DNA from: JANXUC01 sp043782485
Lineage (GTDB): Bacteria; Acidobacteriota; Terriglobia; Terriglobales; Acidobacteriaceae
Direction: 5' to 3'
NCBI GenBank assembly: GCA_043782485.1
Contig: JAYWAL010000120.1
Span: 1-27,104 of the forward strand
DNA: 27,104 nucleotides
Position 1 is the stretch's first letter. Each line of letters begins with the position of its first letter. The notes under the pieces were generated by a model. The model worked only from the letters and a program-made list of their open reading frames with translations. It was not told the origin of the DNA and searched no databases. The position numbers and the translations under genes were made by a program. Positions 6,491-15,411 of this stretch are shown piece after piece.

Positions 6491-9400
6491 ATGACCGAGC
6501 GTGGAGCGGTGGTAGGTAAGGCTGTGCAGTCCGAGTACTGGCTGGCGCGGCACTCGCGGTCGGTGATTTTTTTGATTGCGGTGGTGGCGCTGCTGGGCGG
6601 CTACCTGGCGACTACGATTCCGGTTTCGGTTTTTCCCGCCACAAATTTTCCGCGCATTCTGATTGCTGTTGACAACGGCGTGATGCCGATTGACCAGATG
6701 CGCGTGACGGTTACGCGTCCCCTGGAAGAGGCGGTGAATAGCGTTCCCGGGTTGCAGGAAGTTCGGTCGATTACCAGCCGCGGGTCGGCGGAAATTGACC
6801 TGTTCTTTAATTGGGACGTAGATATGTTCCAAACCCTGCAATCAGTGAACGCGGCGCTGAATCGCGCGCAAGCAACTCTGCCGCCGACCGCGCAGGTGGA
6901 GGCGCATCGGCTGACCTTCGCCAGTTTCCCGATTATGGGTTACAGCCTGACGTCGGCGAATGTGACGCAAGCGCAACTTTGGGAACTGGCCACCTATGAG
7001 ATTAAGCCGCGGCTGAACCGGCTGGATGGCGTTTCCACCGTGCTGGTGCAGGGTGGTGAGGAGCCGGAGTTCCACGTTACGCCTGATCCGGCGAAGCTTC
7101 AGGCTGCTGGTGTGACGGTGCCGGATATTCTGGAGGCGGTGCGGCGCACCAATTTGATTGACTCTCCCGGGTTGATTGAACGCAATCATCAGCTGGTGCT
7201 GGGGCTGATTAACGGGCAAGTGCATACTCCGGAAGAAATTGCCGCCACCGTGATTAAGACCACACAGGCGGGAATTCCGGTGCGGGTGGGCGACATTGCC
7301 GAAGTGGCGATGGGTGTGAAGCCGGTTTACACCATTGTGACGGCGAATGGAAAACCGGCGTTGCTGCTGAATATTAATCGACAGCCGGACGGCAATACGA
7401 TGCAGGTGGCGGCGGAAGTCCACAATGAGGTGGAGCGCATCCGCAAGTCGTTGCCGCCGGGAGTGGACATTCAGCCGTTTTACGACCAATCGATTCTGGT
7501 GGGCGATTCGATCAATAGCGTCCGCGATGCGATTCTGCTGGGGTTGGTGCTGGCGTCAATCATTCTGGTGGCGTTTCTTGGGGACTGGAGAACGTCGGTG
7601 GTGGCCGGGTTGGTGATTCCAGTGACCGTGATGGTGACCTTCATTGTGCTGAAGCTGCTGGGGCAGAGCTTTAACCTGATGACTCTGGGAGGGCTGGCGG
7701 CCGCGGTGGGGTTGGTGATTGACGACGCCATTGTGGTGGTGGAAAACATTGTGCTGCATCGCGATGCGGGGCAGTCGTCCTTGCAGGCGATTCGCAGCGC
7801 GTTGAGCGAGATCACGATTCCGCTGACGGGCTCGACCATTACGCCGGTGGTGGTGTTTCTACCGCTGATTGTGATCAATGGGGTGACGGGAACGTTTTTT
7901 CGGGCGCTGGCGGTGACGCTGGCGGTTTCGTTGTTTACCTCTCTGATTTTGGCGTTGACGTGGACTCCGACTCTAAGTTTGTTCCTGATTAAGACCAAAG
8001 ACGGCGGCCATGAAACCGCTGCCGTAGGTGAGCCGGAGAGTGAGGGAGAGGCGACTCGCCGCCTGATGGCCGCTGAAGAGGCCTCGCTGAAAGGCTTCTT
8101 CCTGAAGGTTGTGAGCTTTCAGGAACGCTGGCTGCGGCGCGCGCTCCAGAGTCCGAAGTGGCTGGCAGTGCTTAGCCTGCTGCTGATTGTGCTTTCTTAC
8201 GTATCTTTTCGATTTCTGGGAAGCGATTTGCTGCCGGAGATGGACGAAGGTGGATTTGTTCTGGATTACATTATGCCCGCGGGAAGTTCCCTGGCTGAGA
8301 CCAACCGGGTGATCAGCCATCTTGAGGGGATGCTGCGAGAACTTCCAGAAGTGGAAAGCAGCTCGCGACGCACTGGGCTTCAGCTTGGCCTGGCGGCAGT
8401 CACGGAAGCGAATACAGGCGATATTTCCGTGAAGCTGAAGGCTAAGCGCAAGCGCGCGATTGACGAGATTATTGCCGACCTGCGCACGCAGATCGCCGCC
8501 GAAGAGCCTGCTGTCAACGTGGAATTTGTCCAGGTGTTGCAGGATATGATTGGCGACTTGACCAGCGCTCCTGAGCCGGTGCAGATTAAATTGTTTTCGC
8601 CAGATATGGCGCTGCTGCAAGTGTGGGCACCGAAAGTCGCGGATACCATTCACAATTTGAAGGGCGTGGTGGATGAACGCGACGGGATAGAGAACACGAT
8701 TAGCGGACCCGCGGTGGTTTTCAAGATCAATCCCAGCGTTGCCTCCCGCGCCGGGTTCAGCCCGGAGGAGGTGGCGACGGATGCGGCCGCGCTGTTGGGT
8801 GGCGAGCCGGCACCAACGCCGGTGGTGACGAACAACCGCGCTTACACGCTGCGCATTCGCTTTCCGGAGGCGAACCGCGCCTCCCTGGAAGCCATGCGGG
8901 ATACGCTGCTGACGAGTTCTACCGGTAGAACGGCAACCCTGGGCGCGCTGGCAACGATCAACGAGCTTCCCGGGCAGACGGAAATTCGTAGCGAAAACCT
9001 ACAGCGCGTGGTGGCCGTGACGGCACGGTTTGAAGGCGTCGACTTGGGCACAGGCATTGCCAGCGTACAGAAAGCCGTGGCTGGCCTGCACTTGCCGTCT
9101 AGCATTCGTGTGGAGTACGGCGGGACGTTCCAGGAACAGCAGAAGTCATTTCACGACCTAGTGCTGGTTCTGGCAATGGCGGTGTTGCTGGTGTTTGTGG
9201 TGTTGCTTTTTGAGTTCAGAACGTTTGCCGCGCCGGTGGCGATCCTTTCCTCGGCGCTGCTTTCGACTTCCGGGGTTTTGTTCGCGCTGCTGGCCACGCG
9301 CACAACGTTCAACATTTCCTCGTTCATGGGCATGATCATGGTTATCGGCATTGTTGCCAAGAATGGCATTTTGCTGCTGGACGCAGAACAGAAATTTCGT

Positions 9401-9652
9401 CGGGCGGGGTTTTCGGCGGAGGATGCCATGATTCAGGCCAGCCGACGCCGTCTGCGACCCATTGTGATGACGGCGCTGGCGACGGTGGCGGGTATGTTGC
9501 CGCTGGCGTTCGCCATTGGCGCTGGCTCACAGATGTTGCAGCCCCTGGCGATTGCGGTGATCGGCGGCGTTCTGATTTCGATGATTCTTTCGCTGATTAT
9601 CACGCCGGCTGTGCATTATTTCCTGACTCGCAACGAAGGCGCCAGGGCGTAA
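6491..9652 (+). CDS. RND-family efflux permease (AcrB/CzcA-like)
   Basis: A 1053-aa inner-membrane proton antiporter of the resistance-nodulation-division superfamily, the full family length. The first membrane helix is near residues 25-45, followed by a periplasmic porter domain. The second cluster of helices includes the family motif GLAAAVGLVIDDAIVVVENI with the proton-relay pair Asp411-Asp412. The second half repeats the plan (helix near 555, porter domain, helices from about 885). The divergent periplasmic loops do not let me choose between drug (HAE) and metal (HME) export. The usual adaptor and outer-membrane partners are absent on both sides, so they must be encoded elsewhere. The start ATG 6491 has only a poorly spaced GGGAG. 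It converges on the AsmA gene, leaving only 4 bp between stops. Confidence 0.92.
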   Translation: MTERGAVVGKAVQSEYWLARHSRSVIFLIAVVALLGGYLATTIPVSVFPATNFPRILIAVDNGVMPIDQMRVTVTRPLEEAVNSVPGLQEVRSITSRGSAEIDLFFNWDVDMFQTLQSVNAALNRAQATLPPTAQVEAHRLTFASFPIMGYSLTSANVTQAQLWELATYEIKPRLNRLDGVSTVLVQGGEEPEFHVTPDPAKLQAAGVTVPDILEAVRRTNLIDSPGLIERNHQLVLGLINGQVHTPEEIAATVIKTTQAGIPVRVGDIAEVAMGVKPVYTIVTANGKPALLLNINRQPDGNTMQVAAEVHNEVERIRKSLPPGVDIQPFYDQSILVGDSINSVRDAILLGLVLASIILVAFLGDWRTSVVAGLVIPVTVMVTFIVLKLLGQSFNLMTLGGLAAAVGLVIDDAIVVVENIVLHRDAGQSSLQAIRSALSEITIPLTGSTITPVVVFLPLIVINGVTGTFFRALAVTLAVSLFTSLILALTWTPTLSLFLIKTKDGGHETAAVGEPESEGEATRRLMAAEEASLKGFFLKVVSFQERWLRRALQSPKWLAVLSLLLIVLSYVSFRFLGSDLLPEMDEGGFVLDYIMPAGSSLAETNRVISHLEGMLRELPEVESSSRRTGLQLGLAAVTEANTGDISVKLKAKRKRAIDEIIADLRTQIAAEEPAVNVEFVQVLQDMIGDLTSAPEPVQIKLFSPDMALLQVWAPKVADTIHNLKGVVDERDGIENTISGPAVVFKINPSVASRAGFSPEEVATDAAALLGGEPAPTPVVTNNRAYTLRIRFPEANRASLEAMRDTLLTSSTGRTATLGALATINELPGQTEIRSENLQRVVAVTARFEGVDLGTGIASVQKAVAGLHLPSSIRVEYGGTFQEQQKSFHDLVLVLAMAVLLVFVVLLFEFRTFAAPVAILSSALLSTSGVLFALLATRTTFNISSFMGMIMVIGIVAKNGILLLDAEQKFRRAGFSAEDAMIQASRRRLRPIVMTALATVAGMLPLAFAIGAGSQMLQPLAIAVIGGVLISMILSLIITPAVHYFLTRNEGARA

Positions 9653-9656
9653 AGAG

Positions 9657-12155
9657 CTACTTTTTATCCGGCGACTCTGAAAGGGCTTCCACGCGGGGAT
9701 TTTCCAGCGTGCCGGTTACAGCCAGTCCACGGCCTTTGCTCTTCTGGAACTTCAAGTCGAGTTTGCGCGCAAACGACGTCACGCCGGTTATGTCATAAGT
9801 TCCTCGCGCGTTTTCGAGTTTGCCCTGCGCCACCACCAGGAGAGCATTGCCCGTGGTTAGGTCCGTGCGCAAGTGGGAGAATTTGAGGGGAGCCGCCCCA
9901 AGCCCAAAGTGCGCAAACGAGCCGTCGCGGGCATCCACGGTCAACGTTCCGCGCAGGGTGGAGTGCAGAGCCTCTTCGTTCCATCCAGAGAATGTCAGCG
10001 CATAGGTGCCCCGCGCTGTTCCTGTAGTCCAGTTGTTGTGCATGAGCTTGCCGAGTTGCGCCAGGGAACCCGCTTCCAACGAGCCGGTGGCGGAGTAGGC
10101 GGGAGGATCTTGCGTGAAATCGGCCTGCCAATCGCCCACGTGATGTCCTCCAAGAGCTGCGGCGCGAAGCTCGGACAGATGGAGCCGTCCATCCTCCAAC
10201 TGGAGATTGGTGGCAAGGGTATCGATTTCCAGCTCCCCGGCCACTAGGCGATCTACCTGAAGGGAGCCTTGCACGCGCAGAGCGCGCAGCGCGTGCTGAA
10301 TCTGCCGTGGACTGCCGGTGAGGATGCGATACCAGGGTTGTTTTTGGATGTTCGGATTCAACAAGACATTCACCCTAGCGATGGAAACCTCATCGGCATG
10401 GAGTTTCACTTGTGTGGCACAAGGAGAGGAACATGCACGCGGCCGGGTAATCGTGCCAGTCCAATGGATGCCGCCCGCAGTGGCCGCGAGGTTGTCTAAA
10501 TGGAATGTATCCGGAGAGAGCGTAACATCGCCGCTGGCAATATCCACCGGCGCGTTTAGGCCGGGGAACTCGGCGCGCACGTTTCGCAAATGGAGCGTGG
10601 CCGTGGTCCGCGGCGCAGCGAAGCTGCCCCAAGCACCGCGAGCCTGCCAGTCGAACGTGGCGTCGCCCTCAAGAGCCGGGTGAATGGCAGTAGCACCGGC
10701 CGCGCGGGCGACTTGGAGTAAGCGCTGGACGGGGGCGTCACCGGAAAAAGTGGCGTCGTAGCTGGTGGCCGAAAAGCGGGCGCGGAACTTCGCTTGCTGG
10801 GATTCCGCTAACGCCACGGTCACCGGGCCAAGCTCGAGCGCATTTTCGATGGGAGCGGTGGCGTGTTTGCCCTTTTGTGCGAGCGTGGCGCTCAGTGCTC
10901 GGAATGGAACAGATCCAAGCGCCAGTTGTCCATCGCCATTCTTGGTTTGCAGCGTGCTGCTGGAAAGCGTCAGTCGATCGGTGTTGCCGGAACCCGACCA
11001 ACGACTTGTGCCCGCGGCGTCGGTCTCAAAGGAAAGATCGGCATTCACCGTGCCCGCTGCTGAAAAGTCTTCCGGCAGGCCCTGTTTCACAGCACGAAAT
11101 ACTTCCGCCAGTCGTGCAGCTGGAAATTTAGCGGCATTCACATTTAGGTCATAGGCGGAAGGTTGTGCCAACGCGATCTTGCCGCGAAGGATTAGAGAAC
11201 CGTCCGATGCCGGAGTGGAACAGAGAATCTCCGACAATTGGCTGGGTGAGATACCGTAGTGGGCGGCGCAACTGGCGGAAAGTCGCAGCGACGGACCGGA
11301 CAAAATATCGTACCGACGAAAACTATCCACCCGAGTTTCACTCTGAATTTGCAGATCTTCGGCAGAACCGCTGAGGTTGGCCGAAGCGCTCACTGTACCG
11401 CGCCAGCCCTTGTCGGCCCCGTACAGCAGCTTGGTCAGTTGTCCGAGTTGAGCGCCTTCGTAGGTCGCGGTTAGCCGCAGGGGAGTCTGGCGCAGGTCCT
11501 CGGCGCGACGCCAGGTGGCATTGGCCCGCAGAATGCCCGTATCGCTCAGGCGCATATCGGTTCGCACGGGCTGGCCGCGCAGCCGGACGCCCCACTCGTC
11601 GTTCGAGTCCAGGAACAAAGCCAGGTCGGCATCGGTTAACGCATACGGCATTTTCTCCGCGCCCAATTTCAAATTCACGCGGCCGTTGGTGACTTCAATA
11701 TAGGGAAAACGGCGACGAACCTCAGCCACGGCGTTCCCGGTGGGTGCGGCTGGCGCATGGGCCGCGCGTTCCAAAAGAGGCTCCAGATTCCAGCGGCCAT
11801 CCGTGCGGCGGACTAGGTTTAAGCTGGCATCTTTCAAGGTCAGGTTGGCGATCTCAATGCGCCACCGCCACAGCGAACTGGGATGCAGCGTGGCGGAGAC
11901 CTCTTCCGCGCGCAAGATCGGCTCCAGGCTGAATTGCGGGTCGTCGTGAATGGAAAGCTGGGAAAGATTGAAACCTGGTCGGGGCAGAATTTGCAGGCTC
12001 ACGTAGCCAATTTCGACTCGATGCGCGAGAGCGGAACTGAGCGACTGTTCCAAACGGGAACGGAAGCGATCCGCTCCCGGCCGCCATAGCAAAAGCAGGA
12101 TCACCAGCAGAATGCCGCACGCCCAAAGCGCGCGGCGGGAGCGCCAGAAGCTCAC
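9657..12155 (-). CDS. AsmA-family protein
   Basis: 832 aa. An N-terminal transmembrane anchor (about residues 8-25) is followed by a long beta-rich periplasmic region. The N-terminal block (LEQSLSSALAHRVEIG, then the LSIHDDPQFS and AEEVSATLHPSSL segments, and IANLTLKDASLNLVRR) and the C-terminal segment with AARGTYALTFSGWNEEAL-type repeats and RGTYDITGV match AsmA-like bridge proteins. This family is linked to phospholipid transport between membranes and outer-membrane assembly. It starts at GTG, overlapping the upstream lepB stop by 4 bp (GTGA, 12152-12155), and is the last gene of the cluster. Confidence 0.85.
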   Translation of the reverse strand: MSFWRSRRALWACGILLVILLLLWRPGADRFRSRLEQSLSSALAHRVEIGYVSLQILPRPGFNLSQLSIHDDPQFSLEPILRAEEVSATLHPSSLWRWRIEIANLTLKDASLNLVRRTDGRWNLEPLLERAAHAPAAPTGNAVAEVRRRFPYIEVTNGRVNLKLGAEKMPYALTDADLALFLDSNDEWGVRLRGQPVRTDMRLSDTGILRANATWRRAEDLRQTPLRLTATYEGAQLGQLTKLLYGADKGWRGTVSASANLSGSAEDLQIQSETRVDSFRRYDILSGPSLRLSASCAAHYGISPSQLSEILCSTPASDGSLILRGKIALAQPSAYDLNVNAAKFPAARLAEVFRAVKQGLPEDFSAAGTVNADLSFETDAAGTSRWSGSGNTDRLTLSSSTLQTKNGDGQLALGSVPFRALSATLAQKGKHATAPIENALELGPVTVALAESQQAKFRARFSATSYDATFSGDAPVQRLLQVARAAGATAIHPALEGDATFDWQARGAWGSFAAPRTTATLHLRNVRAEFPGLNAPVDIASGDVTLSPDTFHLDNLAATAGGIHWTGTITRPRACSSPCATQVKLHADEVSIARVNVLLNPNIQKQPWYRILTGSPRQIQHALRALRVQGSLQVDRLVAGELEIDTLATNLQLEDGRLHLSELRAAALGGHHVGDWQADFTQDPPAYSATGSLEAGSLAQLGKLMHNNWTTGTARGTYALTFSGWNEEALHSTLRGTLTVDARDGSFAHFGLGAAPLKFSHLRTDLTTGNALLVVAQGKLENARGTYDITGVTSFARKLDLKFQKSKGRGLAVTGTLENPRVEALSESPDKK

Positions 12156-12925
12156 TTCACCACCTTAAAGGTGCGTCCCCAAACCGTCTTGTCAAAGAAG
12201 TGCAGCACGGTGTGCAGCAGAAAACCGATCCTCTCGCTGAAGGCGGTGTGTTGATATTGGCCTTCCGGAGTCTGGAAAGACCAGTAAATAAACATGGGTC
12301 GGCCAATCAGGTTGGCTTGCGGAATCAGGCCAAAAAATCTGCTGTCAAAGCTGTTGTCGCGGTTGTCGCCCATGCCGAAGAAATGCCCCGGTGGCACGAC
12401 CAAGTCGCCATTTTCCACAAATTGCGATTGCGTCATGGCCCAGTCCGGCGGAACATTTTCCGCATCGGGCGGCACAGAGGGGAAGTTGTTCGCGTAAATG
12501 GAACGCTGTTCCGGGTCTTTGTGCAGGGTGTAAGGCTCCTCCAACTTCAGGCCATTGCGGTAAACCACGCCATCACGCAAGCGCAGGTGATCTCCGGGCA
12601 GGCCCACTATGCGTTTGACGAGAAATAGTCCGGGCTGTAGAGGCGAAATAAATACAGCAATTTCGTCGTGCTTGGGTGTGCGGTAGGGAAGCAGCTTGCT
12701 CAGGGCGTTGGTGGGCGGCGCGAACTGAATGCGATTCACAAAAACGTGATCGCCGATGAGCAGGCTGTTCTCCATCGAACCCGAGGGAATTTCAAATGCC
12801 TGCAAGACAAATGTGATGATGAAGAGTCCCGTCACCAGCACGGAAGCGAGCGAGGCCACGAACTCAATGGGAGTTTCTTGGGGCGGCGTGTTCGAATTGG
12901 TTTCGTCGGGTTTTGCCTTGGCCAC
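12152..12925 (-). CDS. lepB: signal peptidase I, paralogue 2
   Basis: 257 aa. It cleaves Sec/Tat signal peptides at the outer face of the inner membrane. One membrane anchor (about residues 22-44) precedes the catalytic Ser50 in IPSGSM. The general base is Lys104 in LVKRIVGLPGD, and the box-E motif GDNRDNSFDSRFFG is intact, so the enzyme should be active. GTG start with AAAGG 6 nt upstream. It follows the first lepB by 32 bp. The two proteins differ strongly between boxes C and E, so this is an old duplication. Confidence 0.95.
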   Translation of the reverse strand: MAKAKPDETNSNTPPQETPIEFVASLASVLVTGLFIITFVLQAFEIPSGSMENSLLIGDHVFVNRIQFAPPTNALSKLLPYRTPKHDEIAVFISPLQPGLFLVKRIVGLPGDHLRLRDGVVYRNGLKLEEPYTLHKDPEQRSIYANNFPSVPPDAENVPPDWAMTQSQFVENGDLVVPPGHFFGMGDNRDNSFDSRFFGLIPQANLIGRPMFIYWSFQTPEGQYQHTAFSERIGFLLHTVLHFFDKTVWGRTFKVVK

Positions 12926-12957
12926 GGATTGCCTTTCCTCTATTAGCGCTGCTTTGT

Positions 12958-13710
12958 TTATCGCACCACACGAAACGTGCGATTCCAGCGAGTCAGTTGA
13001 TAGAAGTGCGCTAGCACATACAAAGAATGGGCAATTTTATCACCCAGCGTGGTGCGCTCCCCGCTGGTGTCGCGAACGGACCAGTAAATGAGCAGCGGCC
13101 GCCCAATAATGTTTTCCGCGGGCACGAAGCCCCAATAGCGGCTGTCTTCGCTGTTATCGCGATTGTCGCCCATGACAAAATAGTGCCCGGCAGGGACCAC
13201 CAGCTCGCCGCGCTCCACGTGGTTGGGTAAATCGATATACCAGCGCGGAGTGATGTTGGGACTTAGAAAATCACGGCGCGGAAAATCATCGCGGAACACA
13301 TCTGGTGGCAAATTCAGGTAGTGTACGTAGGCTTCCTGCTGCGGCACACCGTTCAGCCAAACCTGTTTGTTCACCAGACGGATGCGGTCGTTAGGTATGG
13401 CTACTACGCGTTTGACGAGGTGCAGAGCCGGATTCGCGGGATGGAAGAACACTACGATGTCGCCGCGCTGCACCGGCTGCGAGGGGACGATTCGGCCGGG
13501 GCCGCCCGCGCCGCTAAAATGGAGTTTATCGACAAACAGATAGTCACCGATCAGCAGTGTTTCCTCCATGGAACCGGAGGGTATCTGAAACGCCTGCACG
13601 GTAAAGGAAATCACAAACAGCGCAATCACGATGGTGACCAGCAAAGCTTGCGTTGACTCCAGCCAGCTGGAATCGATGGCGCTTTTTAGGTTTTCCGCTT
13701 GTGAGGTCAT
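12958..13710 (-). CDS. lepB: signal peptidase I, paralogue 1
   Basis: 250 aa with the same plan as its downstream paralogue: anchor at about residues 19-41, catalytic Ser47 in IPSGSM, Lys100 in LVKRVVAIPND, and GDNRDNSEDSRYWG. All catalytic boxes are intact. Compared with its partner it lacks the Pro/Thr-rich N-terminal extension and has a glycine-rich loop (GAGGPGR). The ATG overlaps the rnc stop by 4 bp (ATGA, 13707-13710). A lep-rnc neighbourhood is also known from proteobacteria. Confidence 0.95.
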   Translation of the reverse strand: MTSQAENLKSAIDSSWLESTQALLVTIVIALFVISFTVQAFQIPSGSMEETLLIGDYLFVDKLHFSGAGGPGRIVPSQPVQRGDIVVFFHPANPALHLVKRVVAIPNDRIRLVNKQVWLNGVPQQEAYVHYLNLPPDVFRDDFPRRDFLSPNITPRWYIDLPNHVERGELVVPAGHYFVMGDNRDNSEDSRYWGFVPAENIIGRPLLIYWSVRDTSGERTTLGDKIAHSLYVLAHFYQLTRWNRTFRVVR

Positions 13711-14489
13711 TCCGCGGCCCTGTTTGGTTCCGCAGAGGGGTTTCGCAGTTCGGCGTTCAAGTCGTCCAGGATTTGGCGCGCGGCGTCTTGTTCCGCTTTT
13801 TTCTTGGTGGGGCCGACGGCGCTCCGGACAAAAATAGCCTTCCCTGGAGCACTTGCATCCAGTAGGCGCACCTCCACCGTGAAGCTCTTGCGATGCTCCG
13901 GGCCATCTTCTCCCACCACCGTGTAGGAGAGTCGCTGGCGGGAGTTCGCCTGGATGCGTTCCTGGAGCGCGGATTTGTAGTCGGTAACCCGCAGCGTTTC
14001 GCCTGCGGAATCCAGATGCTCCAGGTCCGGAGGCAGAATGCGTTGCAGAACGAAGTGCCGCGCCGGTTCAATTCCGCCATCCAGATACAGGGCCGCGATT
14101 ACCGCTTCTAATCCGTCGCCGAGCAAGGCGGCCTTGCCGCGCCCGCCGCTTTTTTCCTCGCCCCGCCCGAGCTGCAAGAACTCGCCAAGTCCGCAGGCGC
14201 GGGCGACTTCGGCGAGGTTGCTCTCACTTACCAGATGCGCCCGCAGTTTGGAGAGCGCGCCTTCGCGGAAGTTTGGATAGCGATGCACCAGTTCCGCGCT
14301 GATGACAAAGGAGAGCACCGAGTCTCCCAGGAACTCCAGCTGTTCATTGTCGTTGGGCGCGTCGGACGAAACTGCTGGCTGCATTTCCCGGGCGTAGGAA
14401 CTGTGGCTCAACGCCAGCCGCAACAGGCCGGGCCGTTGAAAACGGTAGCCTAGGGCCTCTTCCAGCGTCGTCAAGTTTTCGGGATTCAT
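13707..14489 (-). CDS. rnc: ribonuclease III
   Basis: 260 aa, slightly longer than E. coli RNase III. It cleaves double-stranded RNA in rRNA maturation and mRNA turnover. The catalytic domain carries the signature NEQLEFLGDSVL (residues 48-59, with Glu49, Glu52 and Asp56) and the second metal-binding block GDGLEAV (Asp125, Glu128). A C-terminal double-stranded RNA-binding domain covers about residues 165-250 and ends in KKKAEQDAARQIL. ATG 14489 is preferred over a TTG six codons upstream because it gives the usual N-terminus. It lies 28 bp after the TPR gene stop and overlaps lepB downstream. Confidence 0.96.
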   Translation of the reverse strand: MNPENLTTLEEALGYRFQRPGLLRLALSHSSYAREMQPAVSSDAPNDNEQLEFLGDSVLSFVISAELVHRYPNFREGALSKLRAHLVSESNLAEVARACGLGEFLQLGRGEEKSGGRGKAALLGDGLEAVIAALYLDGGIEPARHFVLQRILPPDLEHLDSAGETLRVTDYKSALQERIQANSRQRLSYTVVGEDGPEHRKSFTVEVRLLDASAPGKAIFVRSAVGPTKKKAEQDAARQILDDLNAELRNPSAEPNRAAE

Positions 14490-14517
14490 GGGGTACAGGA
14501 CCCGCAAAAGGGCGCCG

Positions 14518-15363
14518 CTACTTGATGGAATCCTTGGTGAGGGATTGCAAGCGGCTTTGCTCGCGCCGCGCAGTGTCGCCCACGGTTGTGCCTTCTTTGG
14601 TCATCTGCACGGCCTTGTTGATCTCCGTCAGAGCATCGGTGTAGCGGTCTTGCTTGTCCAAAGCGATGGCGAGTCGCAGCACGGTGACCGGGTCGGGCTG
14701 CGAAGGCAAGGCGTCAATGGATTTGCGCAGGTAGTCTTCGGCTTTGGCGTAGTCGGTCTTCGTGTCCTTGGCGTAGTAGATCGCGCCTAAAATTCCATAT
14801 GCCGTGGACCGCAAGTATCCCTTGAACTGGTCAATTTTGTCCTGGGGTGTGCCCGGGCTTACCAGCAAGTCGGTGTCGACGGTTTGCAGGCCTTTTTCCG
14901 CATACTTCTGAGCTTCGGCATATTTCTGATCTTTGTCCAGGTCGGTGGATCGGGTGCGTTCCGCCAGGGCCTGCGCCACATCCACGAGGGCTTCCGGATC
15001 GTCCCCGTCCAAAGCCAACGCTTTGCGCCCCATGTCCACGGTTTTGTCGGCGTTGTTCGCGTTTTGGTATGTCCGCATGGCCTGCTTGTAGATCAGGATC
15101 TTGAGCTCGCTCTCGGGAAATTTAGTGGCAAAGTCATCCGCTGCCTTTTCCATGGCGTCGGGCGTCGCGCTGCCCACAGCCGCCGAGTAGGCATCGAATT
15201 CCGGTTGCGTCTTCGCTTGCGGCTGGCGTTTCCCGGCCGGTGCCGCCGGTGCGGCCGCCGGTGCCGTATCCTTCTTCTCGTCCTTGCTGGCATCCTGTGC
15301 AGATACCCCGACAACCAAGCTCGCCAACGTCAGTACACTCAATAGGATCCCAGTACGTTTCAT
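14518..15363 (-). CDS. secreted TPR-repeat protein
   Basis: 281 aa. A Sec signal peptide (MKRTGILLSVLTLASLVVG, with cleavage likely after VSAQ or SA) precedes a low-complexity Ala/Pro/Lys linker (about residues 28-50). Then follow tetratricopeptide-like helical repeats, the clearest near residues 85-125 (MGRKALALDGDDPEALVDVA) and 195-255. Probably a periplasmic scaffold; no enzyme motif is visible. GAGG lies 5 nt before the ATG. It follows the larger TPR gene by 48 bp and may act with it. Confidence 0.8.
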   Translation of the reverse strand: MKRTGILLSVLTLASLVVGVSAQDASKDEKKDTAPAAAPAAPAGKRQPQAKTQPEFDAYSAAVGSATPDAMEKAADDFATKFPESELKILIYKQAMRTYQNANNADKTVDMGRKALALDGDDPEALVDVAQALAERTRSTDLDKDQKYAEAQKYAEKGLQTVDTDLLVSPGTPQDKIDQFKGYLRSTAYGILGAIYYAKDTKTDYAKAEDYLRKSIDALPSQPDPVTVLRLAIALDKQDRYTDALTEINKAVQMTKEGTTVGDTARREQSRLQSLTKDSIK

Positions 15364-15411
15364 CGTGTCCTCTCAAAAACTTCTATTTGATAATTGCATC
15401 CTGCCAGATTG

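Noticed and set aside
6020..6841. Minus-strand frame of 273 codons over the tandem array
   Set aside because: It crosses a terminator, a 13-bp repeat and the start of the RND gene. The repetitive peptide arises from the array.
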